From Sipunculus nudus (lineage: Eukaryota > Annelida > Sipuncula > Golfingiida > Sipunculidae), in NCBI GenBank assembly GCA_026874595.1, contig CM049317.1, forward strand, positions 37,422,401 through 37,486,400: a DNA stretch of 64,000 nucleotides. The letters run 5' to 3'. The notes under the pieces are model-generated. The model saw only the letters and a program-made list of their open reading frames with translations. It was not told the origin of the DNA and ran no database searches. Each line of letters starts with the position of its first letter. Position 1 is the first letter of the stretch. This document shows positions 1 through 12,284 of this stretch, piece by piece. Position numbers and translations under genes: made by a program.

Positions 1-2470
1 ACAGACTATGTTAAACGAAATCTCCGCACATTTTTTTCTAATTAAAACTAGTGAAACAGTAGAGTTACTCACGCTAATTTGTTCATAACATGATTATTTA
101 ACAGTAAAACAATTATTTTTTTTAAATGCTGGTGTTTGCCGTCACAAAGACAAGCGCGACTGTCGAAAGTAAATGAAAATGTAAATACAAGAATTATGTT
201 CTGTTTTCCATATAAGAAATAACTGTTTTATCACGTATTGTGGATTTGCGTGTGGATGTACTGGTAGAGTTAATAGGTTAAAAACCCTTATAAATGGTTT
301 AAATTAACATATTTGCTAGTATCTAAGTGCCAATAACACTCCAGCACAAAGTCCTATATTGTGAATGTTGGAAATATATTCCAGGTCCAGCTCTTGATAT
401 ATTTTATACTGCATTTATGGACCACTTATCGACTCGTGTCCCTTTCACCTCGAGGTATTATTTAGGAATATATCTGCCATTTTAACCTGGGTATCTATGA
501 AATAATTACACAGCCATATTCGTATAATGTGTAGCAAATATGCCTCGCCCTGACGACTCAGACTGTTTCCTGTCTGCAGCTCCGGACGAATGTATAAGAG
601 TGATATGTTCATATTCTATCATCATCGCTGTACTACAGCTCGCCTTAAGGAGTGAGTGAGCTATCCTGTGCCAGCGGTATATATTCTATATGTAATAGAT
701 TATTATATAATGCCTATCATGATCTCCATGTTTCAGGTTATGGTTTGCCAGTATACAGAATTTCAACAAATCAGCCTACAAACTATTAACAGATAAAAAG
801 ATAATGAAAGCTTTATACAAAATCACATATAAAGCATTTCGTATCGATTGCTCAGATCATGAAATCATTTTAAACTGTGATAAATGTGTATATTATACAT
901 AGATATATAATATGTGTGTGAGTGTGTATCTGTGGGTGTGTATAAAGAAGTTTCAACAGTGCCGTGCATCTGATGAAGCATTTTCCACTTGCCATGGTGA
1001 AATGCGCGTGGTACTTTTTAAGTGGTCAAAAGTTTGAAATGATTTATTCTGAGCTGTCTATTAACTTCGATGTTGCTGTATTTGTCAGCCACTCTAGGTA
1101 TGTTAATTAGGAAGTTATCTGAGAATGTCTCTCCTTTTTGCATATATTTGAAATAAAAATATCACTTTTGATACACCACATTATCCGGACACATCGCGCA
1201 ACACTTTAAATATTGATTGGAATAAGTATAATACGGTTTTCATTTTGTTTACAGGATAAAGTTGTTTGAGTTTCCGATTAAATATATCCTTTTAAAGCAT
1301 TCGGACTTGTTCCAGATGTACGGTTTATCGCCTGAGTAAATTTAATATTGTTTGAATTTTTGCACCATAATACTTAAGCAGGCTAGTTAATACTGAAGCT
1401 AGTTTGTGTTACATTGATCTTTGAATACCATTGATCTCCCGTTAACAGCGAATAAACACATTTTCTAATATCAAGAATGATTTGACAAGATAAATACAAT
1501 AAAACCATATTTATCAAAGACCATATTTTGTCTCAGCGGCCGGAAATTCATACAGTTACTAGTTTACATGAGCTTTTCAGAAATAATAGAAATCAAGTAA
1601 GGTTTATTATTATTGGATATATGTCATATATATGTAGCATGTTGTAGCCGAAAAAAAAATCCACTCATTATCATGAGTATTCTGAACATTAATTTTCATT
1701 ATATATTTAACTTATGGTGTGGATTGAAATTGGCACCTAAATATACAAATATTGGGTAAATTTCTGGACAGTGATTTCATTGTGACTTTGAGTTTTCGAA
1801 AAATAACACACACGTAACAAAAGCATGATAAGCAATGTACCTCGGGTTCGGAACTGTCCGCGAAAAGAATCTCAGGAAGTCTTTATCTGAAGCATGGTCA
1901 GACAGAAGCAAATTAAAATGTCATGAAAAGGTTTGAAATTTATAACAGTAAATCAAAGAATTATGCAGCCAGGGTACTTTCAATTTACTCTACATGAAAA
2001 ATTATGCCATCTATAGGCCATTATTATTCCAGAAGATATCTTATTATATACATTTCTCCCTTGATCAAAAATCATAACATTAATAATCAAAGAATTGTTT
2101 TTCAAAACATGTTAAACGGAATTCTCATGTTGAAACATCAATTAAAATGCAAATAGTGTTTTGTAATATTTGTAAATTTTTATCAAAATCGTGCCATATT
2201 CGGTCTTTTTCATACCTTTTTCTCCTCACATTTCTGAAACATCGATCTGCTAAAATTTAAGCACGTCCTACTAGGCCTATGGCACACTCCGTCAAGAAAT
2301 TTTATGTGAATTCATAAAAAATTAATGGTATTATGGTATTTTAATGGGATGGCACATGATTGAATCATTCAAGTTCAAGGGCATACCATTGCCGCTATGC
2401 CATTGTCATCTGAAGTCACGGAAGTTTGATTTGAATTAAAAACAATCACAGCAATAATCATAAATTTATA
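1..2470. other. AT-rich non-coding stretch
   Basis: I see no gene, RNA gene or recognisable mobile element here. The sequence is AT-rich on both strands and open frames are short and without family resemblance. A short TG-rich run lies near 905-945. This may be intergenic or intronic DNA. Confidence 0.5.
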
Positions 2471-2499
2471 ACATGATTTTAAAAAAAGTGCATTTATCG

Positions 2500-3405
2500 T
2501 TAACATTTACGTTAACAAAGCAAAGACAGCACACCTTAGCTACATTTCTCGACGTAGAAAAGGCCTTTGATACAGTATGGTCTGACGGTCTCCGCATTAA
2601 AGTTATGAGATCCCATCTACCACATAAACTAGTGAGATTAATCTCCTCATTTCTGACAGAAAGATCCCTTATGGTTAATCATAAGGGTACAAAATCTGAG
2701 GAGATTACGCTTGAAGCTCGGACTCCCCAGGGCTCAGTGTTGAGCCCTTTACTCTTTATCATGTATGTTAACGACCTTCCGAAGACGGGACAAATGGTCA
2801 GCGTTTCACAATACGCTGACGACATACCCATCTGAGCCACTGGCTCCAACGTTTGCTATTATCGCAACGCAGTCCAAGCCCAGTACGACCGCATAAGCAA
2901 CTGGTCCAAAACCTGGAGAATCAAACTGAATCCAACAAAAAAACACAAACGGTTTTGTTTAGTAAAGCGTACAAACCAAAATATTTGGAACCCTTTAAAC
3001 TGTTAGGTAAACATTTAAAAAACACTGACGCTGCCAGGTTCATAGGTGTTATTTTTTACAAAAAAAGCCACTTGACGCCCACACGTAGAGCATATCAGTC
3101 AACGAATGTGGAGTTGGATTAATGCTCTACAGGCTGTGTGTTATAAGAAGGACGGACCTCAACTGGAGACAGCTGCACACCTATATAAACAATGGATCCG
3201 CCCCATAGGCATATACGGAATCATAGCTTCCTTAGGTGCAGCTATGACACATTTATATAAACTAGAAGTTCAACAAAATAAATCCCTCAGAGCAGCCTTA
3301 AGAGTTAGTAGGTTCACTAAAATATCAGAACTAAGAGCACGCACGAACACATCGACTGTTAAAGACTACATGATAGAAAAACAGTCAATACTTACAACAG
3401 GATAA
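2500..3405 (+). pseudogene. Jockey-like non-LTR retrotransposon reverse transcriptase, 5'-truncated and broken
   Basis: This is the palm-to-thumb part of a LINE reverse transcriptase, the enzyme that copies element RNA at a nicked target site. Three RT motifs are visible in order: motif A FLDVEKAFDTVW (about 2545), motif B TPQGSVLSPLLF (about 2722) and motif C YADD (about 2812). The frame then hits TGA at 2833-2835, after YADDIPI, but continues in the same frame as NWSKTWRIKLNPTKK. It shifts near 2940 into a frame that reads FSKAYKPKYLE, and shifts again near 3100 into the thumb region (LYKQWIRPIGIYG, then LRAALRVSRF). Endonuclease and N-terminal RT are absent, typical of 5' truncation during target-primed reverse transcription. 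Assignment to the Jockey clade rests on the motif wording and the W-IRPI-YG thumb; a related clade is possible. It is a dead copy. Confidence 0.85.
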
Positions 3406-5085
3406 AACATATACACTCAATACAGATCTTAACAAAAGACCACAAGCATACAATAGCCAAAAATTAATTCTTTTCTCCTCTAGACATAATCCTACCACAT
3501 CCTATGTAGAAAGAGACTAACATCACATCCGCTAAGCAAGCAGGCTTTTCAAGTCAGCTTGATTTTAACTTGCACCCAGTTAAGTATTTATAAACCTGAG
3601 TTATTTATAAAACCTTAGTTTTTCATCTCTATCTCCTCTGAGTTTCTCCTAAACTGTGGGCCTAATAGTAAATAGATAATAATTAAACATGCAATTAGAT
3701 ATCATCTTTGTCGTTGCTGAAGAAGCGCCTAGGGCGGGGGTCCCTGACTTCCTCAACTACGGCGCTCGAGCGCCATCTTTCCTTTTTTTAAAAAAAAAGT
3801 TAACTCTGATATCATGTTGTATTCAGCCTCGTTATATTGTTTATTTGTTGTTGAATTTTTGTTCCGTGCATGTTATTCATAATCTGGTATCTTGTTCTGT
3901 CTGTATATTGGCAAACAGCGTGAGGCTCTCTTTGAAGCATCTTATATATAATTTTCTCAAAATATCAGTTTGGTCCTCTGAAGACATAAAATAAATAGTT
4001 TCATTTTATCAACAACTTACCTATTCCCTATAATGAAATTAACAAAATGGAGACATTTCACAATCCTGATTAGATATATTTAATAATATTCCGGTAGAAT
4101 TAATTTAGAAATATAGTTTAATAAAGTTATATTGATGGATAAAATGGTATGTCTTTATTAATAGGAATGTCTTGGCAACTGAATACATGTGTACTGGAAA
4201 TGAATTTCAGTTGATTAGCTCTCAGGCCTCCCCTTACCAGGGATGCACTGACATTTTTATGCATCATGTCCTGCACTAGCACGGACGGCTACTATGACTG
4301 ATTATTTGTTTACTCGCTATCCGTTGAATATGAATTATTCAGTAATAAATATCATGAACATATTCATTCCTGTTATCAATCATACATTTGAACATATTTG
4401 CCCTAGTTTCAAAAGTTTCTATTCATTTGACGTTTATAAGGAATTCCATTTTTCAATAATTAATCAATACATTGCTTTGAAATTTGCTATGCTTATCCAT
4501 CTTAGATAAATTTATCTTTTGTACATGAGCCACCTATAATTAATATTTTTTGTAGCGAGTTCTTTTCGATTTCTACAGAGATTCACATTTTACATTTAAC
4601 TGACATTTATGAAAGTTATTTTTTTTTCTGACTTTGAAAACAAAATTCATCCGACATACCTGTTGTGTGGTCATCATTCAAGGTTTTAACAAAATTAGGC
4701 AATATTGCTTATAAAAGGAATTATGGATGTGAAAATTCCCTTTTCATGGTCATTTCAGGTAAAAATATAAACGATTTCTTCATGATTATTGCGTGGCTTA
4801 ACTTATTATTTGTTGCACGTGTTAATCTTAGATATCTTTAAAGATGGTGCCAGATTGAATGTTTAATGGTCAATTTGTGATATTCCAAATTTTAGCAATA
4901 ATATATAGCATATTTTTACAAAGATGTTCTAGTTTAACGTACACTAGGTGTTTTTATTTTGAGAGTGAGAGTAAAAATTTGGCAAAAAATATATACATAA
5001 ATTGCTACAACTTTTTTGTTAAAGTAACCTGGAGTCAAATAGTAAATATCAGGTGCAACTCTGTCACCTCAGACTAATATTATGC
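3406..5085. other. Non-coding stretch after the LINE
   Basis: This may begin with the 3' UTR of the LINE fragment, though I find no clear poly-A tail. A small GC-rich patch near 3725-3775 contains the palindrome GGCGCTCGAGCGCC. The rest is AT-rich with only random-looking ORFs. Confidence 0.4.
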
Positions 5086-6460
5086 ACAAAGGTCAGTTTT
5101 TGAAAACCAGCCGTATGTGAAATATAGCACAAAATGGCAAAAGAAAGAAAAACAGAAAAACAAGACCACCAGAGGTCACGCGCTTGCCGGAAATACTCTG
5201 ACCCAGATTGGAAAACACATGACCTAAACATGTCATAAAGAAGACAAAGAGGAAGAAAATGAGCCATTGTTTGTAAAGACTGGACCAATATTGACAAAGT
5301 TACGACGATAATAATAATCTGACGTGTTTTCATGACTTTGACCTTAAACTTTGACCTATTTAAAATACATATACAGCTTCAAGAAATCGTTCCAATATAC
5401 GATAGGCGAAAGTTGCAAAGTGATTACTGGTAAACTGTTTCCTATAGAATGCTATTATAACAAAGGCAAGAACCAGTAGGAAGGCAACATTTAGGACAAC
5501 GTGCAAACAGACAGATATATTGACAAAGTGACACAAAGTTGAGACCAGTTGACTAGACATAGTTATGTAGAAGATGAAGTTGAATAAAATGAGCCAAAGT
5601 TTGTGAAGATAGGACCAGAATGGACAAAGTTATGAGGAAAATAACATTTTGAAGTGTTTTGAAGTGACCGACATACTGACAAAGCGGCACAAAGTACAGA
5701 CAAAAAGACTAAACTATGTTATGAAGAAGACAGAGGAAGAAAATAAGCTACAGTTATGAAATTTAGGTTTAAAGTCTTAGAGATATGGGCAAAAAATGTT
5801 ATGTTGTAGTGTTTCATGTGCAGCGCCCCCTAGCAGCTATTTTCCGAAACTGAAAAATTACTTTATTAGTGGACATAAGATGTATCAGTTTCAAAAGGAT
5901 TCCTGCAAAACTGTGGCCTGTAGAATGCTATATGTTAGACACAAGAACAAGCAAAGGCGAAATTGATGACACCTGACAGATAGACAGACATACTGTTTAA
6001 GTGACACAAAGCTGAGGCCAAATGACTTGACCAAGTTATGGAGAAGACTCGGGGGAAGAAATTAAGCTATAGTTTATGTAATTCAGGTATATATTTTCGG
6101 AGATATCGTCAAAAAATTATACGTTGATGAAGTTTAGCGGCCATAAGTGACACAAAATTGAGCAAAGATGACAAGACCATGTTATAAAGAAGACACAGAG
6201 GAAGAAAATGAGTCTAAGTTTGTGAAGATAGGACCAATAGTTAAAAAGTTATGATGAAAATAAAATTTCGATGTTTTTTCGGTGACCTTGACCTTGACCT
6301 TTGACCTATGATGACCAAAAATAAGAGGCTTCTAGGACTTTTGACTTTCAATTATCTCTGAAAGTTTCAAATCGATTGCTTAAAAATTGTGGCCAGGAGA
6401 GTACTGACAAACAAACACACAAACACACAAACAGACATACGCAACTGACCAACAATTAAA
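5086..6460 (+). repeat. Decayed tandem repeat, about 150-300 bp units, with TGACCT tracts
   Basis: At least four diverged units share the same phrases in order: a GACAAAGTGACACAAAGTTGAG-like block, a GAAGAAGACAGAGGAAGAAA-like block, a TTTGTGAAGATAGGACCA block, a GACAAAGTTATGA block, and an end such as TGACCTTGACCTTTGACCT. Copies of these phrases lie near 5220-5350, 5500-5665, 5690-5825, 5980-6130 and 6140-6310. A looser spacer with CTGTGGCCTGTAGAATGCTA occurs near 5430 and 5910. ORFs on either strand are repeat noise. It looks like an old satellite-like or minisatellite-cored mobile element of the kind frequent in bivalves. No terminal repeats were identified. Confidence 0.7.
6283..6307 (-). 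promoter_or_regulatory. Direct-repeat AGGTCA half sites (DR1-like) inside a repeat
   Basis: The plus strand reads three spaced TGACCT hexamers followed by TGACCTTTGACCT at 6295-6307. On the minus strand this is AGGTCAAAGGTCA, a perfect DR1 arrangement of nuclear-receptor half sites. It lies inside a transposon-like tandem repeat with no gene beside it, so function is speculative. Confidence 0.2.
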
Positions 6461-6464
6461 CCAG

Positions 6465-9284
6465 AATAAGAGAGAAGCAAAATTATTTAATGGTTTTATA
6501 CTCCGCGGGACCTGATAGGGTTCTTACCCAAACAAGTGAACAAAAATATTGGTATAGTAGTAACTCATCAATCCTTGTTAGCCTTTTATCCTTTTAGAAG
6601 TTGACTTTATGATGATTTTTACAACTTCACAGCTTTCAGAGGCCATGTACAGGGGGTAACACTACTTTAAAAATTCAAAAATATTTTTTCCTAAATATTT
6701 CTGCAAGGTTCATATTTTGAGGGGATTATCACATGAAGTTTGTATTAATACCCACCCATAGTTTAAGACAATGGTATTAAATGTTCATATTTTTATAGAC
6801 AAGCACTAATTACATTAGGGTACACATATCCTATAGTCAAAACTTTACTATTACTCTACAATACACAGGAAAGTAAATCAGATTAAACGAATAAGTCATA
6901 AAAATTCTACACTGGTTTTCTAAATTTTCATCCAATGATATTGTCATTTGTCTATGTATATCCTGGACATTTCCTCAATCATATTTATGATAAAGTATTT
7001 ACTGAAACCATGTACATGAAATATGTTATGACATATAGTGAGCGAATCAAAACAGAGCATGACGTTGGATATATAAAGTATGACTAGCTAAGGCTTTAAG
7101 CAATGTTTACCTGCACCTCTTGAAAAGTTAGTACAGTTAACTTATTTGGCCGTATTGGGAATAGGACGGTATAATGACGTTGTATAGATGGTTCTAAAAT
7201 ATACGGTATTTCTTACTTCTTGGCTTCGGTTTGATATACGGTTCAGTGGTGATTTGTAGTGTTTAAAGGAATAATCACTCGCATCATTCAGGACTAGTTT
7301 GTACCATGCCGTGTCCTGTATTCATATTTGGTTATATATTGACATGTAGCACAAGGGGTCGAGGAGGTAGGCATATCAACGGCAGTCACTCCGAATCATG
7401 ATAATAATAATAATAATAAATTCGCATTCGGTCCTGCAGAAAATCCATATGCATCAACTTCTTTTGATGCTGTTGTGTGACCATAGGCATATACAGCAAG
7501 TTTGAAGCGGATAACGTTGTAATCAGCTCAAGGATTAGGCTTAAACTCTGGTTTATCGCACTGTACCGGCTGAAACGGACAAATAATTGGTAAGCTGAAT
7601 ATCGCTAATGTAAATGATATTCGGTTACCTATTGCATGAATTATGAGAACGGTTAAATCTGCAAAACAAAGAATAAGTCTGTCATGTTGAATTGTCTGCA
7701 CCGTGACCTTTATTGTACTGACATATAAAAAATGATTTTAATCAAATAATACTATTTCTTTGCAGAATATCTGGAGAAATTAATTTCTTTCCAGAGATAA
7801 ATTTCAGAGTGATTTCCTTACTTAAGTCGTATAATCGCGCAAGTGAGTAATGTATTGTTTGGAATTTCACTGCAATTTATTTCCAATTAGTCTTAAAGCA
7901 ACATTGTCATTTGTCACCTTACCCGAGATGGCAGCATTGTAATGGTCTTCGATAAAAATATTATCATTTTCTCCAGTCAGATTCTTTATAGAATTTATAC
8001 ACTTACCGATAGGATTCCAGTTTAAGGGGAATTGCGTGATATTATTTTCACACTGATTAACAACATATAAGGAATGAGAGCCATAAGTTGCATTCAAGCT
8101 TGACGAGAGAATCCAGCAAATGTGCAAGGTTTGTAAAGAGAATAACTTTGAAATGTGGCCCACACAACAATAACTTAACTATATCAATGTTTGTGAGAGA
8201 GAGAAAAAAAAACATATTGAAACACTTTCTGTATAGTGAATGATACTTGTAACCTTGAAAGAAGTATAATCACATCCATTTATATTAATCATGTACTATT
8301 TAACTCTCACCTTTTTCATGAACGGATTTGGAGATATACAGTTACTGCATTATAATTGTTAATGTTTGATTTGTAATGAAATTTCAGCACACGGGTGAAC
8401 GATATTTCGATGTGCTGTAACAAATGACTCGAAAATACAATATTCTCATCATCAATTGAAAATCACACATAAGCATAAAAAGCGATTTTCATTCAAAGCT
8501 GAATGAAATAATTTCATGATGGTCTTTACCCCTAGATGTTACGAAAACACAAAATATAGTTCCCCTATACCAACTTACATCAGTACTCTTCTCACGGTGA
8601 CCATATGAATATGATGCTTGACAAACTCCTATATATGTATACATTATCACAACAACTAAGGAATTCGTACATATTTTATTCTGATGGATACGACTGAGTT
8701 TAATTTTTTTTATTTCCTCGATAATGATAGTAGCGGCACTGAATTGCACTCTGAACGTTTCCGCATGATCCCCTCCGATAACCCGTAAAAGAACCCATTG
8801 AAATGAAAATCCGAGGGAGAGTTTTTAAATTCCTCCATGGTTTACGATTATATTCAGCCACGTCCAATGAAAATTTATCATTATTCGTATGTTTATGTGA
8901 GAAGCAATAAGCAATCGTGTCCCGTTAGAATACACACGATGCAATCGTGAACTTTCAATAAAGTCTCAATGTTGACTTGCTGGTGTAGCCTGGGTTTAGT
9001 TATCCCTCACTGTCTGCATATTTCCACTCATGCTGTGCTGCACGAGCTTACCACGGGCGCAGCCATGATTGTTTAGACGCTAAGCCAATCAGATTTCTTC
9101 AACCAGCTCTGCAGATTTGTTTAAACGCAGAGCCAATCAGACTGTAGTGTATCCAGCGCCAACTGACTTGGTGTTTGGCACCTTGCAAAATCTTAAGAAT
9201 CCTGCTATTTCTCACAGCGTGTTAGAGAAAGGTCACCAGGAGGTCACGCGCTGTGTTCAGGGTATCCCTTTTGTATTTCCTTTT
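6465..9284. other. Non-coding stretch, no recognised element
   Basis: AT-rich DNA with a short (AAT)n tract near 7401. Nothing on either strand is a recognised gene or RNA. One weak secreted-like ORF (7867-8163, minus) is listed separately. Polyadenylation-like AATAAA strings occur but have no gene context. Confidence 0.4.
7867..8163 (-). CDS. Unrecognised 98-residue ORF with a possible signal peptide (weak)
   Basis: I do not recognise this ORF. Residues 1-29 have a moderately hydrophobic stretch ending in small residues (NATYGS), which could act as a signal peptide. The remainder has two cysteines and three N-x-S/T sites (about residues 24, 40 and 61), a composition compatible with a secreted protein. 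There is no clear splice structure, no paralogue in the window and no codon signal I can measure. It could be chance in AT-rich DNA. Confidence 0.12.
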   Translation of the reverse strand: MGHISKLFSLQTLHICWILSSSLNATYGSHSLYVVNQCENNITQFPLNWNPIGKCINSIKNLTGENDNIFIEDHYNAAISGKVTNDNVALRLIGNKLQ

Positions 9285-10345
9285 CTGGGTTTTAGTTCAA
9301 TTCGATTTTTTATTTCGAAAGTTTGTGATGCATTGGTCAAATAAATGGTCTTTCAACATTCGTCATAATGCATTTAACATAGTAACCGGCATATTTAGCT
9401 CTTAGCAATTATGTGCGTCTTGAGAATTGAATTTGGTACAACGATCATTTACTCATTGCATGAATAATTGTTAATTACAATCTGAGCCATAGAAACTACC
9501 TTGCATTGGTTATTAAAACTGTTTGTTTGAAAATGTAATTCAGATCAAATATTCTGAAGGGGTACGAATGCTTTCTTCCTCTTCACTTTGTGAACTGACC
9601 AATATATTTTCAGACACATTAACCCTTGGTGCTTATAATCCTGTGTATATGAACACTGTCCACGCAGGTAAATATGTCAATTGAGCAAAAGTAAAACTGT
9701 TGTGGCAATTCAAATATTGCCAAGGCAGGAAACTAACAAGTTGCAACAGGGGCATTCAGTTATGAAACATTGATCAAATGTCCACAGTTGGGATCTTCTG
9801 AAAACCTATACTCATTGTTCAGAAAGCTTATTTAATATTCTACAATAGCAGCCTGTGTAATAATACACGTTGTATACGGTAATTCCTGATTCTACACATA
9901 TTATAACAGGTTAAACCTTTCGACAAGTAAACACTTTTATTTACCATAATATGATTCGAAATGGTTACTTTCCAAATTAGACCAGTACCATTCATACCCA
10001 TGTTTTCTATGCGCGGTATTATAATGAATCGCACGATTCTACAGTATTATCAGGGGGAAACTTTTAGTTCGTGTGTACTTTCATTGTGCAAGGTCATGTT
10101 GTTAGAAGCAACGGAGTTGAACCTGACGGGTTCCTGACAAGTAATCATTTCATTCACTGATCATACACAGTACACAGTATAGCTATTACCCATCAGACAT
10201 TATGTTTAATTTTTAATCGAGATATGTTCATCACAAAAAAATACAGCCAAGGGAATACTGCGAAACCTAACCCCGCTCGTCGAGATGATTTGCAACAACT
10301 TTAATTCAGTAAATTGTATACCAGGGCATTGGTAAAAATTTTTAC
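9285..10345 (+). repeat. Dispersed non-coding repeat family X, copy 1 (partial)
   Basis: This segment is collinear with about 19145-20215 and about 27000-27950. Shared landmarks are TGATGCATTGGTCAAAT, GAAGGGGTAC, TATTTTC-GACACATT, AACACTTTTATTTACC, GGTCATGTTGTTAG and CCTGACGGGTTCCTGACAAG. Copy 1 stops near GTATACCAGGGCATTGG, where the other two continue with a different shared sequence. No protein is encoded in any copy. Confidence 0.75.
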
Positions 10346-11600
10346 CTTTTTCTCTGTCTCCGTCTGCAAAGACTTCAAATTTATTCAGGTTAGTTTAAGA
10401 ATTCTCGTCCACCTTTCCTGTTTTCCTCTGATATGCCCTGTTTAATTTGGTTCCTCACACAAGACATGTACAATTAAAGATATCAAATAATTATCTGACA
10501 ACAAAAATTATTAAATGTTACATTTCAACTGTACAGTTTCCCTGAACAACCTGGCTTTACAACTTCAAATTGAAGTCACTTAAAATAAAACATCTCTATG
10601 AATAGAACACTTGTTATAAAGATCATATAATGTTTTCTGTTTGATTTATACTAGGAATAATATAGTTTTAGCTGGGCATGTATACTCAATAAATAGATGT
10701 ATTTTCAAGACCATTATAATCAAAGCTTATTCCTATTATTCTATCATCAGGCATAGTAGACATATATTAATAGATAAAGATTTCTGGTAAAATATTGCGA
10801 CACCGCCCTTACCTCTGTATTACTACAATATGTAAAGGATGATTCACATACTCCAAATACATTATAATTTGTGTGTAGTGTAGACAAAAAAATCTATTCA
10901 CTAACTACACAGATATGAATTGCTTTTTCATCAAGAATTCTTCTCGAATACGTTGAACCATACATGGCTCCACGTATATTGTAATACGCAGTTGTAATAT
11001 TTTTAAGCTCCTCAGACATATTATCAAAATGTTTTACAAGCGTGTTTTACATTCATACACTATATAAGATTACGGTGTTGAGTATCAAAACAATTCGTAT
11101 CTTTATGTTCCTGGTGCCATCACCTGGCTCAGCCGTCCCGTGGCCAAAACTTTGGATTTTACACTACGTTTTAACTAATTCTATGAACCTTGAGATAATA
11201 CGAAGTATAACTAAGAGACTTATCAGGCAGATGGCGAATATTTGCTACAAAAAATGCCTCATTGCAAGGCACATTGCCTACAGAAAAGTCAACAAATGCT
11301 GAATCATCACCTCGATCTGATCGTCTATCACGTCGTATAGTCGATCCATTCCCATCAGTAGACCCTATGTCTGAAGGAATACGGGGAGAGACCTAGGTAT
11401 GTCTTGGTATGTGTGACATCCCTATCTTTTACGAGTTCTCTGCCTGTATCATTGACTGGCACTGAGCATTATATTAATCTGTGAGAGTCCTCATTTCAGA
11501 TTTATATAGCGAGATGCTGTTACGCACAGCAAGGGAAAATTATGTGTCATTGGACGTAGTTTCTCTTGTCACAGTGTCGTTCTTTCCTTCCTAAGCCAAG
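10346..11600. other. Non-coding stretch
   Basis: AT-rich, without a recognised gene or element. The 86-residue ORF at 11042-11302 has no family resemblance and looks like chance. Confidence 0.4.
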
Positions 11601-11607
11601 TTACAGA

Positions 11608-12278
11608 TTATGACCGAGATTGAGAGATTGTTTTTGTTTCCATAAGAAGATCAACGTCTCTTACTACGTCACGTGATTTTGCCTCGACTGTCTTGATATC
11701 TGCATTCAGTGAATCATATTGTTCATTTAGGTCATTTGTGGTTGATAGATCGGGGAGAATTTTTTTTATGCTCTTTAAGTCTTCTGTTATTATTTTTATA
11801 TTCCATTCTTTTGATCCTCTTCTGTTGTACGTAGCACTTTCATGTCTAGTTCTAGTTTGCTACCATGTTTTGGCAAACCGTCTTTTAAACAACTGATCTC
11901 TGGCCTAAATTTCATTATTTGTTTGGATATGTAATAATTTCTTGTGTCACCTTGTTTCTGCAAACTGTAACATTTACTGTCAAGCTCACCCAAGTTCTGC
12001 TTTGTGTTTAAAACAAGACCTCTCATACTATCTACTGTTTGCTGTTTTAAGCGTCGTTCTGAATCAAGTCTATATGGTGCTGTGACCACTGTCCCACGAT
12101 CACTACTTCGATGGTGTCCTCTTAGAACTTCTGTTACGTTTGAAGGGTTACCTCCGTTAATAAAAGCTTGTAGTACGTAACAGTCGTTTGATAATTTATT
12201 TTCAGAATCTGTGAAACCTTTCGCTTTTGTCTCTTTATCAGAACGTCTCGTGGGGTATGGGTAGCAGACGATGCGATA
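11608..12278 (-). pseudogene. Unrecognised coiled-coil protein exon or gene remnant, one frameshift
   Basis: On the minus strand a frame is open from the stop near 12279 down to 11796. It reads charged, coding-like sequence such as DCYVLQAFINGGNPSNV and LDSERRLKQQTVDSM. It ends in a local stop, but another frame takes over at about 11815 and runs to a TAA at 11608-11610, reading KEWNIKIITEDLKSIKK and then NEQYDSLNADIKTVEAKSRD. Both halves are rich in K, E, D, L and S with heptad-like spacing, suggesting a coiled coil, and together cover about 220 codons. I do not recognise the family. Most likely it is a decayed exon, retrocopy or element ORF with a one-base shift. No ATG heads the upstream half and no clear splice acceptor is visible. 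Confidence 0.4.
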
Positions 12279-12284
12279 TCAAAC

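Noticed and set aside
5064-5560. Two minus-strand ORFs with hydrophobic stretches that might be membrane proteins
   Set aside because: They lie in the decayed tandem repeat and their sequence follows the repeat phrases. No conserved frame exists across units.
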